A DNA stretch of 14,938 bases. Origin: a bacterium (GTDB lineage Bacteria > CAIWAD01). The notes under the pieces were generated by a model that did no database searches, had not been told where the DNA came from, and was given only the letters and a program-made list of their open reading frames with translations. Below, in pieces: positions 7,777 to 13,912 of this stretch. Position numbers and translations under genes: made by a program. Numbering within the stretch: position 1 is the stretch's first letter; every line of letters starts with the position of its first letter. The stretch is taken from the NCBI GenBank assembly GCA_030429345.1, contig JAUIFJ010000052.1:1-14938 (forward strand), given 5' to 3'.

Positions 7777-9299
7777 TCCGTCTCTCCTTGTTGAAGGATG
7801 CGGCCCTGGTCGCAGCTCAGGACCTGTGTCACGCCGCTTTCCAGCGAAAGCGCCGGTACCAGCGCACTGGCGTCGCGCAGGCCGCAGTGATCCAGCAGCG
7901 CCAGGCTGTTGACGCGGCGCTCCTGCGGGGAGCCCGACTGGTCGAGCCATTGCCCGGCTGTCTGCAGGTCGCGCAGGGTGTCCTTGTGTTCCTTGCGGGC
8001 CCGCCCCAGCAGCCGTTCCTCGATCTGGCCCAGGGCGTTGGCGGCGCGTTCGGCCAGTTTGTCGATGTCCGGCCGGTTCTCGGCCTGCGCCACCTCGCCG
8101 ATCTGCGCCCGCAGCTCTTTGAGCTTCTCGCCGCTGCGGGCCACTTCTTCCATGCCCGGCAGGGACAGCAGGAAGTCTTCCGCCCAGGGCACTCCCGGCG
8201 CGGGAGCGCAGGAACCCTGGAAGCCGAATTCCGCCAGCAGGCGGGCCTCCGTCAGCACTTCCAGGCGCAGGTGCGGCCGGGGCCAATAGAGAGGCGGGGC
8301 GAGCGACAGCTCTTCGTGCGCGCCCTGCAGCTGCAGCGTATACAGCAGTTCGCCCGGACCGAGCACGCTCAGGGCGGGGCTCAGCAGCCAGTCCTGCAGC
8401 AGGGGACGGCTGAAGACATTGGGACTCAGGCGGTCCGGGTCGCCGCGCAGGCTGAAGGCGGCCTGCTGTTCGTCGAGGGGCCGCTGGCGGCGGCCTTCCA
8501 CGTCCACGAACCAGGGGGCGCGCAGGTCGTCGGCGGGCAGGGGCGCTTCCTTTTCGTGGGCCTGCAGGCGCTGCTGCCCGCGGTCCAGGAGCTCGGGAAG
8601 CTTCTTGTGCAGGGCATGCAGTTCGCCGTAGAAGGGACCGCAGAGGCTGCGCAGACCGGGCGCGGAAGGGTCAAGGCAGAGCAGGCCGCTGTCCGGAAAG
8701 GCTTCGCGCAGCAGGCGCATGAAGAATTCCGCCGGCGTCAGCGCATCCTCCAGGCAAGCCCCGATGCGCTCCTTCCAGTCGCTTTTCCACTCGTGTGTCG
8801 CCAGGAAGTCCTGCAGCTGCCGCTTCAGCGGGCGCTCCAGGGCCACCCGTCCAACGCTGTGTCCCTCGCGCCCGGGCGGGCAGGGCAGGCGGAACTCGGG
8901 CAGACCGGGAATCGTGATCCGAGTGGCCTCGACCCAGTCGTGGTCGTTGGCCTCGACCCAGAAAACGGGCAGCACGGGGCGATCGCCCAGGGCGCGCAGT
9001 TCGCGGGCCAGGGCCAGGATGGCGGCGGTCTTGTGCAAGGTATAGGCGGGGCCCAGCAACAGCCCGGCCTGCTGCCCGCTGACGAGCACGAGTGTCCGCG
9101 GGTCCTCCAGCAGCTTCAGCGTGTCGGCCGCGCCGGGGTTGGCCGCGCGCAGGGCGGGCAGCAGCGATCGCCTTCGGGCCAGCAGCTCCTCCTTGAGAGG
9201 CGCGCTCCGCAGAAGCCCGGACAAGGCCTCGCGTCCCGGCAGGGCCAGGCCGCAGTGGGCATAGAGTTCGCGCAGGACGGGGTCGGTCAGGGGACTCAC
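7773..9299 (-). CDS. bshC: Bacillithiol biosynthesis cysteine-adding enzyme BshC
   Basis: BshC is the proposed ligase of the final step, joining cysteine to GlcN-malate to give bacillithiol. The 508-aa product is slightly shorter than many BshC proteins (about 540). Family motifs are clear: LVSGQQAGLLLGPAYTLHK (72-90), PVFWVEANDHDWVEA (111-125), then LSPNVFSRPLLQDWLL (291-306) and LGPGELLYTLQL (313-324). A charged helical stretch (about 385-445) fits the long coiled coil that separates the BshC lobes. The GTG start at 9299 was chosen because GGAGAG stands 5 nt upstream, and because it gives a GTGA overlap with the methyltransferase stop, as at the next junction downstream. An in-frame ATG at 9419 would add 40 Pro/Arg/Gly-rich residues read from inside the methyltransferase. 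Expected partners are BshA and BshB1 encoded downstream. Confidence 0.93.
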   Translation of the reverse strand: MSPLTDPVLRELYAHCGLALPGREALSGLLRSAPLKEELLARRRSLLPALRAANPGAADTLKLLEDPRTLVLVSGQQAGLLLGPAYTLHKTAAILALARELRALGDRPVLPVFWVEANDHDWVEATRITIPGLPEFRLPCPPGREGHSVGRVALERPLKRQLQDFLATHEWKSDWKERIGACLEDALTPAEFFMRLLREAFPDSGLLCLDPSAPGLRSLCGPFYGELHALHKKLPELLDRGQQRLQAHEKEAPLPADDLRAPWFVDVEGRRQRPLDEQQAAFSLRGDPDRLSPNVFSRPLLQDWLLSPALSVLGPGELLYTLQLQGAHEELSLAPPLYWPRPHLRLEVLTEARLLAEFGFQGSCAPAPGVPWAEDFLLSLPGMEEVARSGEKLKELRAQIGEVAQAENRPDIDKLAERAANALGQIEERLLGRARKEHKDTLRDLQTAGQWLDQSGSPQERRVNSLALLDHCGLRDASALVPALSLESGVTQVLSCDQGRILQQGETE

Positions 9300-10066
9300 G
9301 AGGCTCTCCGGAAAAGCAGGATGCTGCGGGGCGAGTCCCCGCGGTAGGGTGCGCCGTCCAGGTCGCCCAGGTGGGCCTCCAGGCTGCAGCCGAGACGGCG
9401 GGCGCGTGACACGAACCATTCGGGATCGTAGAGCTTGACGGCCTCGTGGATCACGCGGGCTTCAGCGCCTTTCGGCCCGAAGCGGATCACCTTGCGCACC
9501 ATGTTGTCGGCTTTGTCGATCTCCCGCTCTTCGCGGACCTCCCAATCGCCGACCTGTCGTGTGCTCTCTGGCACCAGGTGTTCGCGCAGCCAGGCCGGAT
9601 TCAGGTAGTCGATCAGCAGGCGGCCTCCCGGCCGCGGCAGGCCCGTCATGGCCTGCAGCAGGGAGGCGTTTCGTTCGTCCTCGCGGTTGTAGCCGAAACT
9701 GGTGAAAAGGCTCAGCACCCAGTCGAAGACCGGCGCCAGGGGCGGGTGATGCATGTCGCCGCGCAGGTACAGCGCCGTGCCGCCCTGGCGCAGTGCCTCG
9801 TCCAGGAGCACGCGGGACCAGTCCAGGCCCAGCACACGAAAGCCGCGGCGGGCCAGTTCCCGTGTGTGACGCCCGCTGCCGCAGGCCAGGTCGAGCACAC
9901 GTGGAGCGGGGTCCCCGTCGGCGCGAAAGCCGTGGGCCTCTTCCAGCAGGTCGAGGAAATGGCGGGCTTCGGCGGGATCGCGGTGGCTGTAGAGCCTCAG
10001 GTAGTCCTGGTCGAACCAGTCCTGGTGCCAGGAGGATTCAAGAGGGGGGCTGGAAGGGCTTGGCAT
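9296..10066 (-). CDS. SAM-dependent class I methyltransferase in the bacillithiol operon (candidate bacillithiol N-methyltransferase)
   Basis: This is a 256-aa soluble Rossmann-fold methyltransferase. Motif I is VLDLACGSGRHT (57-68), the acidic end of strand 2 is D82 in VLGLDWS, GDM (103-105) follows, then SLFTSFGYN (119-127) and PGGRLLIDY (146-154). Substrate cannot be read from these motifs. It sits directly before bshC with a GTGA overlap. Established knowledge: some bacillithiol producers (Chlorobaculum tepidum) make N-methyl-bacillithiol with a SAM-dependent methyltransferase named NmbA. Methylation of bacillithiol's glucosamine nitrogen is therefore an attractive inference here, but orthology to NmbA was not tested. 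The start at 10066 was preferred because AGGA lies 5 nt upstream; ATG 10072 is the alternative with two more residues. Either start lies inside the 3' end of the histidine kinase gene (about 30-nt overlap), so coupling is likely. Confidence 0.85.
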   Translation of the reverse strand: MPSPSSPPLESSWHQDWFDQDYLRLYSHRDPAEARHFLDLLEEAHGFRADGDPAPRVLDLACGSGRHTRELARRGFRVLGLDWSRVLLDEALRQGGTALYLRGDMHHPPLAPVFDWVLSLFTSFGYNREDERNASLLQAMTGLPRPGGRLLIDYLNPAWLREHLVPESTRQVGDWEVREEREIDKADNMVRKVIRFGPKGAEARVIHEAVKLYDPEWFVSRARRLGCSLEAHLGDLDGAPYRGDSPRSILLFRRAS

Positions 10067-12155
10067 TCGCATCCTGCCGGGGGCTGTGCGCGGGGCCCAG
10101 CCGTTCGGGCAGGGTCTCCAGCAGTTCCTTGACCTCGTTGATCTTGAAGGGCTTGGCCAGCACGCGGTGAATGTGGTGCTCGCGGAGCTCCTGCTCGGAG
10201 ATCTGCGTGCCCCATCCGGTGACCAGGATCAGCACCACGTTGCTGTTCTCCTGGGCGCTGTGCCGCCAGACGGAGCGGGCCACGTCCCAGCCGCTGATCT
10301 GCGGCATGCCGAGGTCCGTGAAGAGCACATCATAGCCAACGCGACGGTATTTCTCCACGCCTTCGCGTCCGCCGGTCGCCTCGTCGACCTCGTGCCCCAT
10401 GGCGCGCAGGATCTCGACTAGCACGCCGCGCACGTCCTCCTCGTCGTCGACCACCAGGATGCGCCGCTTGTGGCGGCTGCGGATCGACTCCAGGTCATGG
10501 GCGACCCCGCCCGCCGGCAGACTGCCCTTGTCTTCCTGCCGGTGCAGCGGCAGACGGATCTCGAAGAGCGTGCCTTCGCCGGGATGGCTGTCGACCTTGA
10601 TTGTGCCGCCGTGCTGCTTGATGATGCCATGGCTCACAGACAGCCCGAGGCCGTTGCCCTGCACGCCCTTGGTGGTGAAATAGGGCTCGAAGATGCGCGC
10701 CGCGACGATCGAGGTCATGCCGCTGCCGGTGTCCTTGACGCGCAGGACGGCCTCTTCGCCTTCCTGGCGGCCGCTGATGCGGATCGCGCCGCCGTTGGGC
10801 ATGGCCTCGAGGGCGTTGTTCAGCAGGTTGTGCAGCACTTCGCGCAACTCGGTGTTGTTGCCCAGGACCCGCAGCTCGCTTTCCATGTTGCAGACCACGT
10901 CGTAGTTGATGCCGATCTTGCCGGCTTTCTGCTTCCACAGGGGGCGGGTCATTTCAATCACATCATCGACCACATCGCAGAGGTCGACGGCGTCCATGGG
11001 GCGCACGGTGGCGCCGCGCGTGAAGTCCTGGATCCGCTTGACCAGCACGGCGCCGTCGCTGGCGCTTTTCTGGATCATCGCCAGGCCCTTGGCCAGGGGC
11101 TCGGGCAGGTTCTCTTCGAGCCGCAGCAGCTCGAGCCGCGCCAGGATCGCGCCGAGGATGTTGTTGAAGTCGTGCGCCACGCCATTCGCCATCTGTCCCA
11201 TGGCTTTCAGCTTTTCGCTGCGCAGGAGCTGCTCCTGGGTCTCGCGCAGGCGGCGATTGCTTTCGCTGAGCGCCCGGTTGGTGTTTTCCACCGCCAGGGT
11301 CTGGCTCTGCAGGGTCAGCTTCTGGTCCTTGAGGTTCCGGTTCAGCTCCTCCAGGCGCTGGTTTTTCTCGCTCAGTTCCTCGCTCTGGGTCTTCAGGGCC
11401 ACGGCCTGTTTCTCCAGGCGTTCGCTCAGCTCCTGCATCTTGTTGTAGCGGCGCGTGTGCTGCAGAAGGTAGTAGAGGGGAAGGGCCATCAGGGCCACGC
11501 CGGCCCAGCCGGTGCGCTGGAAGAGGTAGTACAGGGTCACGCCCAGGAAGACGGCGAAGGTGTTGGCGCTCAGGTCGAAATAGTGGAAGCGGCTCAGCTG
11601 GCGGTGCAGGGGAAGGCCCTGTTCCAGGTAGATCGCCGTGCTGACCAGCAGCTGGTTGAGCAGGAAAAAGCCGAGACCCAGCACGATGAAGCCCGGCAGG
11701 TGCGCCATTTCCAGGGGCACGCCGGGCAGTACGGGATGGGTCCAGGAGTAGAGCAGGGCCGTGCCGGAGACGCTGAGGGCGATCTGGCCCACATTGAATC
11801 CGACGCGGTACCAGGGCTTCTTCAGCTGGAAGCCGTTGAGCCACAGGGCATTCAGGGCGGCGACCCAGGTGGCCGTCGCGCCGCCGAACTGCAGGATCAG
11901 GTAGAAATCGAGCACGGAATTCATCGTGCTCGCAACCTTGCTGCCTCGTGCGCGCACCGCGAAACGGTTGCCGACCAGCAGCACTCCCAGCCAGGGCAGC
12001 AGGAGCAGCAGATCCGAGGGATCCAGCTGCTGCTGCAGGGAGCGCGCGCAGAAGCCCAGCAGGAGCGTTCCCGCAAGGATCACCAGGAAGACATAGGTCT
12101 TCAGGGCGCTGTTCATGCCCTGGGGCATGGGGCTGTCAGTAGTCTGGACGGACAT
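10038..12155 (-). CDS. Membrane-bound hybrid histidine kinase with C-terminal receiver domain
   Basis: This is a 705-aa signal transducer. Residues 18-232 contain about seven hydrophobic segments and look like a membrane sensor of the MASE type (MASE9-like pattern, not proven). A charged coiled coil (about 235-315) links it to the HisKA domain with phospho-acceptor H328 in GVAHDFNNIL. The ATPase follows: N box HNLLNNALEAM (442-452), G1 KDTGSGM (474-480), FEPYFTTK and G2 NGLGLS (501-506). A REC domain occupies about 565-680, with D570/D571, phospho-acceptor D614 in FTDLGMPQ, T646 and K668 in LAKPF. No output domain follows, so signal flow needs a partner or the REC is a phosphate sink. It is the first gene of the bacillithiol operon, with a 29-35 nt overlap into the methyltransferase. 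Start 12155 lacks a clear Shine-Dalgarno; Met10 (12128) or Met14 (12116) are alternatives before the first membrane helix. Confidence 0.93.
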   Translation of the reverse strand: MSVQTTDSPMPQGMNSALKTYVFLVILAGTLLLGFCARSLQQQLDPSDLLLLLPWLGVLLVGNRFAVRARGSKVASTMNSVLDFYLILQFGGATATWVAALNALWLNGFQLKKPWYRVGFNVGQIALSVSGTALLYSWTHPVLPGVPLEMAHLPGFIVLGLGFFLLNQLLVSTAIYLEQGLPLHRQLSRFHYFDLSANTFAVFLGVTLYYLFQRTGWAGVALMALPLYYLLQHTRRYNKMQELSERLEKQAVALKTQSEELSEKNQRLEELNRNLKDQKLTLQSQTLAVENTNRALSESNRRLRETQEQLLRSEKLKAMGQMANGVAHDFNNILGAILARLELLRLEENLPEPLAKGLAMIQKSASDGAVLVKRIQDFTRGATVRPMDAVDLCDVVDDVIEMTRPLWKQKAGKIGINYDVVCNMESELRVLGNNTELREVLHNLLNNALEAMPNGGAIRISGRQEGEEAVLRVKDTGSGMTSIVAARIFEPYFTTKGVQGNGLGLSVSHGIIKQHGGTIKVDSHPGEGTLFEIRLPLHRQEDKGSLPAGGVAHDLESIRSRHKRRILVVDDEEDVRGVLVEILRAMGHEVDEATGGREGVEKYRRVGYDVLFTDLGMPQISGWDVARSVWRHSAQENSNVVLILVTGWGTQISEQELREHHIHRVLAKPFKINEVKELLETLPERLGPAHSPRQDANAKPFQPPS

Positions 12156-12204
12156 GTTCTGCTGTGGCGAGGTTCAGGCCGAAAGGGTCAGGAACCGTCC
12201 CTTC

Positions 12205-12234
12205 TTGACTGTCTGGGAACTCATTGGTTATTTA
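12205..12234 (+). promoter_or_regulatory. Possible sigma-70-type promoter of the 22-codon mini-unit
   Basis: TTGACT (12205-12210) is followed after 18 nt by TATTTA (12229-12234), inside an AT-rich patch that is unusual for this DNA. The -35 matches 5 of 6 bases and the -10 is poor. The same AT-rich patch could serve a divergent promoter for the histidine kinase operon. Confidence 0.4.
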
Positions 12235-12249
12235 AAGTATCGTTTGTCA

Positions 12250-12261
12250 CTTGCTGGCAAG
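12250..12261 (+). promoter_or_regulatory. Small dyad in the leader of the 22-codon ORF
   Basis: CTTGC and GCAAG are exact complements around TG. The dyad lies between the putative promoter and the Shine-Dalgarno. It could be an operator half-site pair or a small RNA stem. Nothing more can be said from sequence alone. Confidence 0.3.
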
Positions 12262-12287
12262 CACAACAATCCACGGAGGACGTCCGC

Positions 12288-12356
12288 ATGTTCATCGAAC
12301 TGGTGCTGATGGTTAAGGATCTCCTCAATGAGGTTCACTGGCTCATTGGTGGCTGA
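12288..12356 (+). CDS. 22-codon small ORF, hydrophobic/amphipathic peptide
   Basis: The ORF encodes a 22-aa peptide that starts MFIELVLMVKDLL and ends HWLIGG. A strong GGAGGA (12275-12280) stands 7 nt before the ATG. The peptide is mostly hydrophobic, with E4, K10, D11 and E15 spaced as on an amphipathic helix, so membrane association is plausible. It is bounded by a possible promoter upstream and a good intrinsic terminator 30 nt downstream. It therefore looks like an independent transcription unit between two minus-strand genes. I recognise no family. Possible roles are a small membrane peptide, a type I toxin-like peptide, or an ORF on a small regulatory RNA. The excellent ribosome site is the main argument for translation. 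Confidence 0.5.
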   Translation: MFIELVLMVKDLLNEVHWLIGG

Positions 12357-12385
12357 TCCGCGGGAAGCTCCCATGGAACAGAAGC

Positions 12386-12417
12386 GCTCCGACCCCGGTC
12401 GGGGCGTTTTGCTTTTT
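12386..12417 (+). terminator. Rho-independent terminator of the 22-codon unit
   Basis: The stem GCTCCGACC / GGTCGGGGC (12386-12405) has one G.T pair and a tight CC-containing loop. It is followed by GTTTTGCTTTTT on the plus strand. It ends 7 nt before the 3' end of the convergent FlgM-like gene. On the minus strand the stem is followed by GCTTCTG, so it would be a poor terminator for that gene. Confidence 0.8.
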
Positions 12418-12424
12418 CTGTCCT

Positions 12425-12730
12425 CTAGAGTAGATCCTGCAGACTGCGCAGGATCCGGTCGCCCAGAGTATCCAGCATGTTCTCGTTGAAGTAGCTGCCG
12501 CGCTGGACTTTCTGCCGCAGCTGATCCAGATGTCCCTCCTCGCCGAGGCCCGGCTCTTCCGCGAGCCGATCGTACAACTCGCCCGCCAGGGCCAGATCAA
12601 AGACCATTCCCTGCTGCAGCAGATCCCGCTGCATTGCCTGCAGCACGGCATCCCTCTGGCCGGGGGACTCTTCCATGTGGCGGACCAACAGCCGGCAGAC
12701 ATGGACGAATTCGGGTGTAGTCGTATGCAA
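12425..12730 (-). CDS. Small FlgM-like (anti-sigma-28) protein, TTG start
   Basis: This is a 101-aa cytosolic protein. Residues 67-97 (HLDQLRQKVQRGSY, then DTLGDRILRSL) fit the C-terminal pattern of FlgM, the anti-sigma factor that holds sigma-28 until the flagellar hook is complete: a short helix, basic residues, G-x-Y and a final amphipathic helix. Residues 1-65 are helical and acidic and resemble nothing I know. The TTG at 12730 was chosen because AGGAGG lies 5 nt upstream. The ATG at 12970 would add 80 residues of Arg-rich, stop-free reading that looks non-coding. A sigma-28-like promoter stands at the right distance upstream. No flagellar gene is in the window, so the assignment rests on the short C-terminal motif and the promoter. 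It could be an unrelated hypothetical protein. Confidence 0.5.
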   Translation of the reverse strand: MHTTTPEFVHVCRLLVRHMEESPGQRDAVLQAMQRDLLQQGMVFDLALAGELYDRLAEEPGLGEEGHLDQLRQKVQRGSYFNENMLDTLGDRILRSLQDLL

Positions 12731-12734
12731 GACA

Positions 12735-12740
12735 TCCTCC
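12735..12740 (-). promoter_or_regulatory. Shine-Dalgarno that supports the TTG start
   Basis: AGGAGG/GGAGGA on the minus strand lies 4-5 nt before the TTG at 12730. It is the strongest ribosome site on this strand around here. The frame it opens is the one that carries the FlgM-like motif. Confidence 0.55.
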
Positions 12741-12759
12741 TGGAACACGGATGACAGGT

Positions 12760-12786
12760 GTATCGGCAGCCTCTCGGAAATTCTGA
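12760..12786 (-). promoter_or_regulatory. Possible sigma-28 promoter before the FlgM-like gene
   Basis: On the minus strand TCAGAATT, 11 nt, GCCGATAC matches the sigma-28 consensus TAAAGTTT-N11-GCCGATAA at 7 of 8 positions in the -10 and about 4 of 8 in the -35. A transcript would start near 12753, leaving about 22 nt before the TTG with the Shine-Dalgarno inside. flgM is a classic sigma-28 target, so site and gene support each other, but the -35 is weak. Confidence 0.4.
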
Positions 12787-12942
12787 AGTCCCCAAGTGCC
12801 CAACTTCGGATTTTCCGGAGTGTTCTGCGCGGGGCGGGAACTCTTTGGCAGAAGGTGCCGTCCCAGCTTTGCCGCCTGCAAGGACGATGCCGCGACGGCA
12901 AGAAGATTCGGTTGGCGGTGCGGGCCGGATTCGCGACTTTTT

Positions 12943-12968
12943 GCCGGGCTTTCAAGGCGAAGCCCGGC
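12943..12968 (+). repeat. Perfect 9-bp hairpin in the leader of the CBS gene
   Basis: GCCGGGCTT and AAGCCCGGC are exact complements around an 8-nt loop. The stem ends 38 nt before the CBS start codon. No T run follows on either strand, so it is not an intrinsic terminator. The CGGGCTT core recurs in the hairpins at 14613-14630 and 14719-14738. It may be a dispersed REP-like element or an mRNA leader structure. The rest of the 276-bp divergent spacer (12731-13006) shows no gene. Confidence 0.55.
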
Positions 12969-13006
12969 ACACAGGCAACCAGATGAATTCAGCATGCGGA
13001 GGGGCG

Positions 13007-13438
13007 ATGTACGTCAGTCAGTTGCTCAAGCAGAAGGGCGGCGAAGTGTTCCGGATCTCTCCGGAGGCCACCGCCCGCCAGGCATTGGAAGAGATGGTGC
13101 GCGACCGGGTCGGCAGCCTGCTGGTGATGGAGGGCGGGAAAGTCGTCGGCATCATCACGGAGCGGGACATCATTCGCCAGGGCCTGACCGGCGGCAAGCT
13201 GCTGATCGACCAGCAGGTGAAGGACGTCATGTCCGGAGACGTGATGATCGCCACCCCGGAAGACAACCTGCAGTACGTGATGGGCGTGATGACCCGCAAC
13301 CGCATTCGCCACATGCCGGTCTTCGACAAGGACCAGCTGGTGGGTGTGGTCTCGATCGGCGACCTGGTCTTCGCCCAGCTCGAGCAGAGCGAGCAGGAGA
13401 ACCGCTACCTGAAGGACTACATCAGCGGCACCTGGTAG
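13007..13438 (+). CDS. Two-CBS-domain protein
   Basis: This is a 143-aa stand-alone Bateman module: CBS1 about 12-62 (VGSLLVMEGGKVVGIITERDI) and CBS2 about 70-125 (MSGDVMIATPEDNLQYVM, IRHMPVFDKDQLVGVVSIGDL). Such pairs bind adenosyl nucleotides (AMP, ATP, SAM or related) and act as energy or cofactor sensors; the ligand here is not predictable. The acidic tail EQSEQENRYLKDYI is common in free-standing bacterial CBS proteins. The start at 13007 was chosen because GGAGG lies 4 nt upstream. An in-frame ATG at 12983 adds 8 residues with a weaker site. It faces the FlgM-like gene divergently. A palindrome CCGGATCGATCCGG (13444-13457) follows the stop without a T run. Confidence 0.9.
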   Translation: MYVSQLLKQKGGEVFRISPEATARQALEEMVRDRVGSLLVMEGGKVVGIITERDIIRQGLTGGKLLIDQQVKDVMSGDVMIATPEDNLQYVMGVMTRNRIRHMPVFDKDQLVGVVSIGDLVFAQLEQSEQENRYLKDYISGTW

Positions 13439-13443
13439 CACGG

Positions 13444-13457
13444 CCGGATCGATCCGG
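13444..13457. repeat. 14-bp perfect palindrome after the CBS gene
   Basis: CCGGATCGATCCGG reads the same on both strands and can form a 5-bp stem with a TCGA loop, 5 nt after the CBS stop codon. No T run follows. It could be a weak 3' stem or a protein-binding site. The remaining spacer to 13567 shows no gene and no convincing promoter; TGTAAT at 13541-13546 has no good -35. Confidence 0.3.
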
Positions 13458-13567
13458 ACCGCTCACGATTCCGGGACCTTCGGGCCGTTTCCGGAAAACC
13501 GATCCCGGTCGCGACCCCCTTCGATCCACGAGTAACCATTTGTAATCCACCTGGGCACATCCTCGCC

Positions 13568-13912
13568 ATGGCCACCTCGATACGCGACTGGGAAGCCGAG
13601 CGCGCCTCCCTGCAGGAACACTTCATTGCCCACTCCAGCCTGAACGGCAAGCGCCTGCTCAGCCTGGAGCACAAGGTCTTCCGGGCCGGAGCACTGGACG
13701 AGCGCACCAAGGAGTTGCTGGGCCTGGCGGCGAGCCTGGTCCTGCGCTGCGAGGACTGCGTGCGCTACCACCTGCTCGAGTGTCACAAACGGGGCCTGAG
13801 CCTCGAAGAGCTGCAGGAGATCCTCGACATCTGCCTGATGATCGGCGGCTCGATCACCATTCCCGCCATTCGCCGCGCCCTGCGAGACTTCAACGAGCTG
13901 AAGGCCGAATGA
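13568..13912 (+). CDS. Carboxymuconolactone decarboxylase / AhpD-like family protein
   Basis: This is a 114-aa all-helical protein of the CMD family. The core is KELLGLAASLVLRCEDCVRYHL (48-69), with the AhpD-type C-x-x-C...H signature C61, C64 and H68, then ECHKRGLSLEELQEIL and IGGSITIPAIRRAL. In this family the CxxC pair supports alkylhydroperoxidase or other thiol-disulfide chemistry when a partner is present; the substrate here is unknown. The full length and intact cysteines suggest a redox-active rather than a gamma-carboxymuconolactone decarboxylase role. The start lacks a clear Shine-Dalgarno. The stop overlaps the sfsA start as ATGA, so the two are co-translated. A redox role would sit well in a genome that makes bacillithiol, but no direct link is shown. 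Confidence 0.9.
   Translation: MATSIRDWEAERASLQEHFIAHSSLNGKRLLSLEHKVFRAGALDERTKELLGLAASLVLRCEDCVRYHLLECHKRGLSLEELQEILDICLMIGGSITIPAIRRALRDFNELKAE

Noticed and set aside
7777-8286. Upstream extension of bshB1 to an ATG at 8286
   Set aside because: The extra 170 residues are Pro/Arg/Gly-rich and lie inside bshC. The GTG at 7776 has a good AAGGAG site and gives the normal family length.
7788-9347. Plus-strand open frame of about 519 codons antisense to bshC
   Set aside because: It is a shadow of bshC with Q/A/G-rich content and no recognisable domain. The start has no supporting context.
10470-12356. Plus-strand open frame of about 628 codons antisense to the histidine kinase
   Set aside because: The translation is low-complexity and shows no motif. 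The minus-strand kinase has all catalytic boxes in order. The last 23 codons of this frame are the 22-codon ORF and its stop, which is supported separately by its own ribosome site.
12731-12970. Extension of the FlgM-like protein to an ATG at 12970
   Set aside because: The added 80 residues are Arg/Pro-rich without any motif. They would overlap the CBS leader hairpin and include the proposed promoter. The TTG has a far better ribosome site.
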